DNA of 54,371 bases. Source: Selenomonadaceae bacterium. Its GTDB lineage: Bacteria > Bacillota > Negativicutes > Selenomonadales > Selenomonadaceae. The notes beneath the pieces were generated by a model. The model saw nothing but the letters and a program-made list of their open reading frames with translations. It did not search any database and was not told the origin of the DNA. The position numbers were made by a program, and so were the translations under genes. Shown here piece by piece: positions 47,801 to 54,371 of this stretch (its first letter is position 1; every line of letters starts with the position of its first letter). The stretch spans positions 1 to 54,371 of the forward strand of contig JAFXTD010000002.1 in assembly GCA_017535925.1 (NCBI GenBank), given 5' to 3'.

Positions 47801-50800
47801 GAAATTCACCGTCAGCAAAGACGGAGAAGAGGTTTTTGCAAATAATGTAGCTGTCAACGGCACGGTCGGCTTCGACACTGCTAAGCATGAACTTTCCTTG
47901 ACAAAAGACACCGTCTTGACACTCACGCAGGGCAATAACTCGATAGAAATTACTGCACTTGCTGACGCGGGCGGCAAGTTGAATATAGTTGACGGCGGCT
48001 TGAGATTTGCTCCGAATGAAAATGACGGCGCACTTGAATTGAATTTCGTTTCCGCTAACCGCAAAGCAAACATCGACGTGACGGGCGCGATTGACTTCGG
48101 CGAAGGCGGCAAAATTTCTCTCGAAAAAGACACCGTTGTCAATTTCACTTGGGAAGACGACGGGACAAAGCTTAAATTGACATCCAAAGGCTCGACCGGC
48201 TCAATCGGCATGGACGATAAGGGAATCAAAATCACTTCCGAAGACGAAAACCTTACCATTGACTTGACGACTGCAACGGGCTACTCAACGACGGTTTCAA
48301 GTATTCAAGGCACCATTTACTATAACGCGGGCTCCGTCATAATTGAGGAAGGCACCTCCCTCACGGGCACGGGCTCAATCAACGGTCAAGCTGTTGATGT
48401 CACGTTGGAAGCACAAGGCGGCGACGGTTCTCTTACTTTCGGTGCGACAGGCATGACTTACGCCGCGGGTACAGGCGCGCTAAAAGTCATCTTAACATCC
48501 TCAAGCGGCGAGGAAAGCACTTTCACTGTCAACAGCGGCTCCGTATTTATCGGCAGCAACACTTTCAAAATCGCTGAAGGCACCGACCTTGCCACAGACT
48601 TGAAAGATTTTGTCCCCGCGCTCAACTTCACGACTCAAAAGGCGGGCACTTACACAATCAACGGTCAAAAAATCACAACTTCCACTGCGAATTTGGCATT
48701 GACGGCGACAGATGATTACATGACCTTCAAGACGAGCGACGACGTTGTTAAATATGACGGTATGACTTTCGCGGGCGCAGGCAATGTTTCACTCACAAAC
48801 GACGGTGTAGTTTTGGGTGCGGGCGTCGAGGCTTCCGGCTTTGAAAAAGATAAAACGTTTATCTTGGCTGAGGCAGGCAACGTTACTGCAGACGCCAAGA
48901 TTTTTGAACTGACAGAAGATGTCCCGACGGGTATCAGCGTCAAAGGCGCGCAAGACGGTTTCATTTTCAGCCGCACGACCACCGCTGAAAGTGAAGCGCG
49001 TCTCGGTGTGGAGCCGCCCGAAATCGGCAAAGTCTTCACTGAAGAATTTTACCTCACCAATGACGACAGCTACCGCATTCAAACTGACTTGCTCGGCTTG
49101 CAAAAAATTATCGGCGTATCGGCTCCTTCCACCGTCAATGCCGATGCCATTTTCGACGGCGAAAAAACTTATTCTATATTCGATATTGTCACGGATGAAG
49201 AAGGCACCTTCAATATTGCCGGAAAAACTTACTCAATCAGCGGCGACTCTGAAGTAGAGATAAAGTCGCGCTTTGAAAACGGTCAAGCTTCTGTCTTGGC
49301 TTTCAACGAATTGAGCGGCACGGTCAGCGGCGATTTCACTGCCTCTCAAGTTTCTGTCAACGGCTCCGCATTGGGTGTGCAACCTATCGACGATACTTTG
49401 ATTTCAATCGCGGCGGACGAAAACGGCTTTGAAGTTTCAGGGCTTGATGACAGCTCACTTTTGAGCGTTTCGGCTACAGATACTTACATTGTCAACGGCA
49501 CGACGATTAATGCCAACGCGGGAGATTATATTGCCGGTGGCGGCGAAAATGTCGCTTACCTTTTAGCCATGAACAACGACACAGTCGTAACCGGCACCGA
49601 GTTTAACGATTACCTTGCCAATCACGGCACAAACGTCACGATAAACGCGCTCGGCGGCAGCGATACTGTTATGAATTACGGCACCGCCGGCGTTACAGTG
49701 AACGCGGGCACAGGTAACGATTTCATTTTCAACGTCGCACGAGTCGATTCGGAAACGGGCAAAGTTATATCAAGTCCCGATAATGTTTCAATCACCGGCG
49801 GCACGGGCAATGATTATATTGCCGCGGAAGGTTCTCTCGTCACGATTACCGGCGGCGCGGGCAAAGATACGATTGTCTCTGACGGCGACTCTGCCTCCAT
49901 TGACGCCGGCAAAGGCAATGACAGCATTGAAGTTAACGGCGATAACGCTTCAGTGAACGCGGGCGCAGGCTCCAATCAAATTAAAATTTCCGGCAAAAAC
50001 GAAGTAATTCTTCTCAAAGGTCGAACCTCTGTCGAAGGATTCAACACAGGTTTTGGCGACGGCTCCGACACGATTTATATCAAACCCGAAAACGACCCTG
50101 CAGGCGTCGAATTCTTAGAGGGCGGCTTGACTTTCGGCAACTCCACTGCAAGCTTGACACTTAGCGACGTGAAAAACACTGCCAAAGTAAACCTCTTCCA
50201 CGAGAACAGAGACATGTTGAATAAGGGCGTATTCATCGCCGCAGGTGAATGGTACAGCGTCGAGAGCTCCGACTTATCCGTCAACAGCGGCGAGGAAGTT
50301 TATTTCGTAGGCACCGCCGCCGACCCCAAAGCAGGCGTAGACTTCAGCGGCATAACTGCAGATCTCAACGTAACTATGGATACCGCTTACATTGACAGCG
50401 AAGAATATGTAGAAGGAACTCCATTTTGGGTTAATGGCGTCTACTCGATAAAGGGCGGCGCGGGCAACACGACGATTATCGGCTCGAAAAAGGACGACAC
50501 GATTTTGGCAGGCACCGGCTCAACCACAATCGACGCACGCGAAGGCTCCAATCAAATAAAACTTTCAGACGACAGTAACGACGTAATTGTTTTCAACGGA
50601 CAAACGACAGTCGAAGGATTCAAGACGGGCTTCGGCGAAGGCGCGGACACAATTTATATCCCCGAAGAATATCCCGGTGTCGATTACAAAAACGGCGTCT
50701 TGACTTTCTACGACGATACAAATTCTTTGACGTTTAAAGATATCACCTCCACCGCGCAAATCACTACATACTACGCGGCGAACGGCACAACCGATAAACA

Positions 50801-53800
50801 AGTTTACATTGCTGACAACGAATGGTACAAGGTCACGGACGGCGAGGCTCAATATTACATCGGCGCGACGGCAAGTAAAAATCACGGTATAGACTTCAGC
50901 GGCATCACTCGTTCAATCAACGCTACGCTTGATACCGCTGACGAGGCGAACGATGAATCCACTTGGATTAACAACGTGTATTCGATACGCGGCGGCGACG
51001 GACTGACCACAATCACCGGCTCGGAAAAAAGCGATACGATTATCAGCGGCACGGGCGAAACCACTATCAACGCGGCGGGCGGCGACGATTTAATTTCTTT
51101 GAGCGGCAGCGCGGCTCTTATCAATTACGCGGAAGGCGACGGCAACGATTCGATTTATGGTTTCGATTCAAAAGCGACACTTTCAATCGGCGACAACATA
51201 TATTCAACGCAAGTGAGCGGCAACGATTTGATTATCACAATCGGCGAAAGCAAACTCACTTTGGTTGACGGCGCAAAATTGGATAACCCGAACATCGCCT
51301 CGACCAATTCTGTTGTGAGGCTGGTTGAAAATCTTTTGAAACGCACGGCGGCAGGTTATCCCGTAATAGCGGGAGCACTCTTCCCTGAGGCAACTTTCGA
51401 CGAGCCGACCAATTACGCCGCAAAAGATAATTGGAGCATTAAGTCTGCTGACGATTTGGAACTGCACGGCGTCTGCTACACGCCCGAAAATTCAAGTGAC
51501 AAATGGGTTGTGCTGGTTCACGGCTACGGGCAAAGGCTTCAGGCTATGTATCCTTTCGCGGCTTTTTATCTCGCCAATAATTATAACGTTTTGATGATTG
51601 ACCAACGCGCCGCAGGTGAATCCGAAGGTACTTGGTTGACGATGGGTGCCGCCGAAAGTCAAGACGTTGCCCTTTGGACGCAGGAAATTGCCGAAAGATA
51701 TCCAAATGCCAAGATAACTTTGCACGGCGTTTCAATGGGTTCGGCAACCGTAATGCTGGCAGCTGCCCGTTCGGACACCGTAAATGTAACTTCACTTATT
51801 GAAGATTGCGGCTACAGCTCCGTTATGGAACTTTTTGCCCTGCTCAACGAAGCTTACGGCATTGGAGCAACGCCTCAAGAAGTTAAGGATTTGGATCCTG
51901 TGGGCTACGGCATGACGGGCTATTATTTGCACAACGCCGCCCCGATTGATTCAATTTCTTCCGCAAAAATGCCGACGATGTTTATTTCGGGTGACGACGA
52001 CGGTGTTGTCCCGGTCACTATGCTCGGCGAACTTTACGACAAGTCGGGTGCAGATGTCAAAGAAAAATTTATCGTCGAAGGCGCAGGTCACGCACAAGCC
52101 GGCTTGAATGACTCCGTCGGGTACAGCAACGCCGTGTTCAGATTCATTGCCGAAGCAAACGGTGAAGGTTGGGAAACCGAAAACATTTTCGACAATATTT
52201 CTCTGCGCGGCACCAAATACAATGACACGATATCAAACGGCGGCGAAAACGTCACAATCGACACAGGCGACGGCGACGATTATATTTCCAACATTGCCGA
52301 TAATGTTTCAATCGACGCGGGCGCAGGCAACGATACGATTTACAATCACGCCGACAATATCACTATCGACGCAGGCGACGGCAACGATTCAATCAGCAAC
52401 AACAGCGATAATGTCGTGTTCATTTGGAGCGGCGGCGACGATACAATCGACGGCTTCAAAGAGGATTCCGTGCTTTCAATCGGCAGTGCTTATTCCACGC
52501 AACAAAGCGGCGATGATGTCATTGTCACAGTGGGCGATAATACCGTTGTTTTGACGGGCACAAGCTCTTTGGACAATTTGGACATTATCGGCGAGGACGG
52601 CTCCACTTTCATAAACTACAACGATAACTCTTTGGTCAGCGGCACCACCGGCAACGATTCGATAATCAACTACGGCACCAACTCGACGATTCAAGCCAAA
52701 GGCGGCATGGATACGATTTACAATGAAGCTGCCAATTCGATAATCGACGCAGGCGACGGCTCCGACTCCATTTCCAATTCGCAAGCTGATAATGTTTCAA
52801 TCAGCGCAGGCAAAGGCTTAGATACCATTATCAACGAGCACGCCTACAACGTCACTCTCGACGGCGGCAACGGCAATGACAAAATTATCGTCAGACGCGG
52901 CGACCACACGACCATTTACGGCGGCGCAGGCAACGACACCATTTTGGGCGAAACTGTGGACAGCGAATCCTCTACTTGGGCAATGGGCGGCTATGCAAAC
53001 ATTGACGGCGGCAACGGCGACGATTACATTAATCCTGTCTTCAGCGATTCGGCGTCAATCTTCGGCGGCGAAGGCAACGACACAATCATTAACGAAGGCG
53101 ACGACTCAACACTCAACGGCGGCGCGGGTAACGATATTATCAGTCTGCACGGCGCGTCTTTGGAAAACAATGTCATTAAATATGAAGTCGGCGAAGGTAA
53201 CGATACAATCTTCGGCTTCAATGAAACTTCCAAGTTGAGCATAACGGCAGGCACGGAATATTCGACGGTCGTCAGCGGCGAAGACGTGATTGTTAATGTC
53301 GGGTCGAATAAAATCACAATCGCGGACGGCGCAGGCTTATCGACTGTCAACATAACCAACGAAGAAACAAAAGCCCTTAACACCGCCAACACCGTCGACA
53401 ACACTCTAATCACGGGCACGGAGCTTGCCGATACAATCAATAACGCAGGCGAAGAAGTCACAATCAAAGCTATGGCAGGCAACGATTCGATTGTCTCAAG
53501 CGGCTCTGAAGGTTCCTTGAACGGCGGCGCAGGCGATGATATTCTTGAAAACAGCGGCAACAATTCCACACTGCTGGGCGAATACGGCAACGATAAACTT
53601 ACAAACAACGGCGACGAGGTTTTAATCAGCGGCGGCTACGGCAATGACACGATTTCAAACAGCGGCGACTTTGTCTCGATAAACGGAGGCAGCGGCAACA
53701 ATTTAATTGAAAACACGGGCGACAATGTCTTTATCAGCATGAACGGCGGGCTCGATACCATTTACGGCTTCAGTGAAAATTCGACGCTCTCACTTTCCTC

Positions 53801-54371
53801 CGACGATTACGAAACTCTCTACGGCGGAAAAGATATTATCGTTTCCGTCGGCAACGACTTTGCGCTTTTGAAAAATGCCTTCTACATGAACGACAGCCTC
53901 AACATAAACGGCAAAACGATTGAAGTTACAGACAAAGTGCTTTACTTGTTGCCCGGCGACGACGCGGCTCAAATCGGCAGGAGCAATGTCAGCATAGTCA
54001 GCGGCGACGGCGACGACCAAATTTCTTTGACGAGCGACGCGAAAAACAATGTGATTCAATACGAGTCGGGCAGCGGCAACGATACGATTTACGGCTACAA
54101 CGACTCAACGAGAATTTCAATTTCGGGCGATTATACATTCGTGAAAGACGGCGACGACGTTATTTTTAAAGTCGGCAACGAATCAATCACTGTGGTTGAC
54201 GGCGGCAACGTAATGGATTTGGATTTTGAAGACGGCGAATCAATTGTTTTGACTGAAGCAGGCGCGGTCACGGTCGAAGGCAAAGTCTTTGAGCTTACAA
54301 AGAAAGTTCCCGACGGCGTGACAATCACGGGCACTCAAGACGGTTTCACTTCAAGTGTAACTGAAGACGGA
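44871..54371 (+). CDS. Giant RTX-type exoprotein with embedded alpha/beta hydrolase (3' end outside window)
   Basis: The frame is open for 3167 codons from ATG 44871 to the last base, without a stop. It begins MNDFIFDLQRFATTEIKKD, with no Sec signal. Residues about 40-1450 are repeated beta-rich modules of roughly 90 residues (patterns GSITFG, TKGTxV, ITPDENDGS). GGxGNDxI calcium repeats occur at about 1590-1720, 2040-2100 and 2440-2950. An alpha/beta hydrolase lies at about 2190-2430: VVLVHGYGQRL, MIDQRAAGESEG, LHGVSMGSAT (S2288), FISGDDDGVVPV (Asp about 2377) and GAGHAQ (H2407). It is very poor in Cys. Export is likely by type I secretion. It is probably a surface or released enzyme, perhaps an esterase or peptidase; the substrate is unknown. 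Confidence 0.88.
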   Translation, partial: MNDFIFDLQRFATTEIKKDNSTTIDGVTYTAVEDAVLNLDSDNKVSGVASGSVQAVVAGAENSPTVTFDTSDGAIDFTATGDGSVLTVKQLFPIEFIGGSFTYKGNIIDISKGSDLAIVNQNENYSLRNENHFEYDSRYIFTDSSMTSDSKQVTGKFILTDGTVTRELNLKQLGKVINNFAERGFTLAQGSSEVLTIGSYTLTATAADDDAGLNISLGKDGITLVPNQGDGTLNVALTRGDTEIISGVLECSSGSITLGYDHAVTFAKDTTFDFTWNNNYVFTVSTNDKATTNVELTSDGKILFTPGSNDGGLNISLTKSDETVFDGELNITNGSISFDPAEQKFSFTQGTKIALTMGGGSQEIDFEIADKDASFKVEADGSGNFTITPDENDGSIDVTLKQNDETIFQNNLSVNGPMIFNPATQLLTLKDGTTVSVTFNDYTLTATADGDAASTISLTSDGISITPDTTDKGKLKLTLTGTSSGSLSADIEILSGGFLFGTDGALTVTKGTELQIDFGNDYIVNFKATDKAGGVISIGTDGITFAPNSDEEDGGLQLTVKRGDDTRTASLDVTGSVTYKLDGTISLTKGTVVKNVFDDGNILTITANTDASGSILFNPQTGLTINPKTADALTATLTTGDLEVAKFTSIDGSITYSNGIVTAGKGTSANLRVYDTWDTKLSTSGGTSSIQFTDDRTIYTANDGATFVLDYLDDTTLEIQNGSFTDIYATETSDAIELVSVGSTFKANDEEFVFTLEKAGDYTLNGIDVTTSEDNTKVVLGGDYDTVQFAADAGITVSATEDKGFRFKIGDDGTITITPTDSGDFGVSSGSITFGDGQAAIAKGTTISMTTNDRVATFTADKDISVSSKIEDDIYYLTLDEATADVTIAQDDKTILAGEMVIDGVFSYRPETGTYGLTGANSSHGDGNNTSLQFTTEGPTGTYTFKAETNDTTVVFVPTFSDGKFEVNFPNENKQAMKFTVSKDGEEVFANNVAVNGTVGFDTAKHELSLTKDTVLTLTQGNNSIEITALADAGGKLNIVDGGLRFAPNENDGALELNFVSANRKANIDVTGAIDFGEGGKISLEKDTVVNFTWEDDGTKLKLTSKGSTGSIGMDDKGIKITSEDENLTIDLTTATGYSTTVSSIQGTIYYNAGSVIIEEGTSLTGTGSINGQAVDVTLEAQGGDGSLTFGATGMTYAAGTGALKVILTSSSGEESTFTVNSGSVFIGSNTFKIAEGTDLATDLKDFVPALNFTTQKAGTYTINGQKITTSTANLALTATDDYMTFKTSDDVVKYDGMTFAGAGNVSLTNDGVVLGAGVEASGFEKDKTFILAEAGNVTADAKIFELTEDVPTGISVKGAQDGFIFSRTTTAESEARLGVEPPEIGKVFTEEFYLTNDDSYRIQTDLLGLQKIIGVSAPSTVNADAIFDGEKTYSIFDIVTDEEGTFNIAGKTYSISGDSEVEIKSRFENGQASVLAFNELSGTVSGDFTASQVSVNGSALGVQPIDDTLISIAADENGFEVSGLDDSSLLSVSATDTYIVNGTTINANAGDYIAGGGENVAYLLAMNNDTVVTGTEFNDYLANHGTNVTINALGGSDTVMNYGTAGVTVNAGTGNDFIFNVARVDSETGKVISSPDNVSITGGTGNDYIAAEGSLVTITGGAGKDTIVSDGDSASIDAGKGNDSIEVNGDNASVNAGAGSNQIKISGKNEVILLKGRTSVEGFNTGFGDGSDTIYIKPENDPAGVEFLEGGLTFGNSTASLTLSDVKNTAKVNLFHENRDMLNKGVFIAAGEWYSVESSDLSVNSGEEVYFVGTAADPKAGVDFSGITADLNVTMDTAYIDSEEYVEGTPFWVNGVYSIKGGAGNTTIIGSKKDDTILAGTGSTTIDAREGSNQIKLSDDSNDVIVFNGQTTVEGFKTGFGEGADTIYIPEEYPGVDYKNGVLTFYDDTNSLTFKDITSTAQITTYYAANGTTDKQVYIADNEWYKVTDGEAQYYIGATASKNHGIDFSGITRSINATLDTADEANDESTWINNVYSIRGGDGLTTITGSEKSDTIISGTGETTINAAGGDDLISLSGSAALINYAEGDGNDSIYGFDSKATLSIGDNIYSTQVSGNDLIITIGESKLTLVDGAKLDNPNIASTNSVVRLVENLLKRTAAGYPVIAGALFPEATFDEPTNYAAKDNWSIKSADDLELHGVCYTPENSSDKWVVLVHGYGQRLQAMYPFAAFYLANNYNVLMIDQRAAGESEGTWLTMGAAESQDVALWTQEIAERYPNAKITLHGVSMGSATVMLAAARSDTVNVTSLIEDCGYSSVMELFALLNEAYGIGATPQEVKDLDPVGYGMTGYYLHNAAPIDSISSAKMPTMFISGDDDGVVPVTMLGELYDKSGADVKEKFIVEGAGHAQAGLNDSVGYSNAVFRFIAEANGEGWETENIFDNISLRGTKYNDTISNGGENVTIDTGDGDDYISNIADNVSIDAGAGNDTIYNHADNITIDAGDGNDSISNNSDNVVFIWSGGDDTIDGFKEDSVLSIGSAYSTQQSGDDVIVTVGDNTVVLTGTSSLDNLDIIGEDGSTFINYNDNSLVSGTTGNDSIINYGTNSTIQAKGGMDTIYNEAANSIIDAGDGSDSISNSQADNVSISAGKGLDTIINEHAYNVTLDGGNGNDKIIVRRGDHTTIYGGAGNDTILGETVDSESSTWAMGGYANIDGGNGDDYINPVFSDSASIFGGEGNDTIINEGDDSTLNGGAGNDIISLHGASLENNVIKYEVGEGNDTIFGFNETSKLSITAGTEYSTVVSGEDVIVNVGSNKITIADGAGLSTVNITNEETKALNTANTVDNTLITGTELADTINNAGEEVTIKAMAGNDSIVSSGSEGSLNGGAGDDILENSGNNSTLLGEYGNDKLTNNGDEVLISGGYGNDTISNSGDFVSINGGSGNNLIENTGDNVFISMNGGLDTIYGFSENSTLSLSSDDYETLYGGKDIIVSVGNDFALLKNAFYMNDSLNINGKTIEVTDKVLYLLPGDDAAQIGRSNVSIVSGDGDDQISLTSDAKNNVIQYESGSGNDTIYGYNDSTRISISGDYTFVKDGDDVIFKVGNESITVVDGGNVMDLDFEDGESIVLTEAGAVTVEGKVFELTKKVPDGVTITGTQDGFTSSVTEDG
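51420..52170 (+). other. Alpha/beta hydrolase domain inside the giant RTX protein
   Basis: The segment has the full order of a serine hydrolase: oxyanion VHGYG, DQRAAGESEG, nucleophile GVSMG, acid in SGDDDGVVPV and His in GAGHAQ. The type of sequence (LMIDQRAAGESEG plus a long SQDVALWTQEI helix) recalls the YqkD-like family of Bacillus. It is flanked on both sides by RTX repeats, so it is an inserted catalytic module. Confidence 0.85.
52195..53720 (+). repeat. RTX (GGxGNDxI) coding repeat block
   Basis: The block has many copies of the nonapeptide pattern, for example IDAGAGNDTIYN, LDGGNGNDKII, IYGGAGNDTIL, IFGGEGNDTII and LNGGAGNDIIS. These form calcium-bound beta rolls once outside the cell. 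Some blocks end in a conserved cap of the type FGFNETSKLSITAG. Confidence 0.88.

Noticed and set aside
45126-54334. Many short ORFs on the minus strand opposite the giant RTX gene
   Set aside because: They are composition shadows of a repetitive, Gly/Asp/Thr-rich frame, without starts or ribosome sites of note.
1-54371. tRNA, rRNA, prophage or insertion sequence
   Set aside because: I looked for cloverleaf 3' ends, rRNA core words, transposase DDE-type proteins and phage structural genes and saw none.

Overview
The window looks like chromosome from an anaerobic, diderm Firmicute of the class Negativicutes, most likely a Selenomonas-like lineage. This is inferred from gene style, not from a marker gene. 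The signs are a near-consensus sigma-70 promoter set, strong AGGAGG ribosome sites, frequent TTG and GTG starts, very large RTX-type exoproteins (one opening with an FDLQRFA motif), a CcmAB pair, N-acetylglucosamine PTS, class II aldolase and DUF4422/GT92-like glycosyltransferases. No rRNA, tRNA, CRISPR array, insertion sequence or prophage is recognisable.

Layout. 1-1534: tandem GT92-like glycosyltransferases, the complete one with a ten-G tract. 1554-4793: overlapping coaX-dusB-M18 aminopeptidase genes. 4794-5166: terminator, gene remnant and repeat. 5167-7915: rtcB, a small protein, maf and upp. 7970-10842 (minus): a PRC-barrel protein and a membrane/TPR protein, both with acidic tandem repeats. 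10943-13718: lgt, a GNAT acetyltransferase and several small unknown or exported proteins. 13951-18238: small membrane protein, two ComEC-like metallo-beta-lactamase lipoproteins, DUF3006, cell-wall amidase and GerMN lipoprotein. 18378-20593: iron alcohol dehydrogenase and YitT. 20802-24861: MBL hydrolase-greA-purD facing purF. 25012-28567 (minus): amino-acid type ABC transporter made of two fusion proteins, tightly coupled to a PfkB kinase. 28704-30642: Crp/Fnr regulator and ccmAB. 30656-33592 (minus): RTX protein with an HExxH protease-like domain. 33776-38630: M16C protease, dapA and two small unknowns. 38938-44725 (minus): nagE, fba, a 33-residue membrane protein, truA, ecfT and a DUF4422 glycosyltransferase. 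44871 to the end: an RTX-like giant open for 3167 codons, with an alpha/beta hydrolase domain embedded near residues 2190-2430.

The most unusual signal is a dispersed repeat superfamily built from degenerate heptamers. A few direct heptamers, a short spacer and inverted heptamers form long imperfect hairpins. About a dozen copies occur in 54 kb. Several unrelated-looking sequence families (AATTAGG, AATTGGG, TTAGCTG/TTAGTGG, AATGCGC) share this plan. Two copies, both 71 nt by my boundaries, are embedded in frame inside conserved enzymes (purD and the M16C protease). Others supply stop codons and C-termini, form the purF 5' leader, or sit at the ccmA-ccmB junction. The second notable signal is the G10 tract just after the DxD motif of a glycosyltransferase, where loss or gain of one G gives prompt truncation, as expected for phase variation.

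Most other genes are housekeeping: CoA, purine and lysine precursors, tRNA modification, RNA repair, lipoprotein maturation, wall remodelling and glycolysis. The accessory interest is concentrated in surface and secreted proteins and in the repeats.
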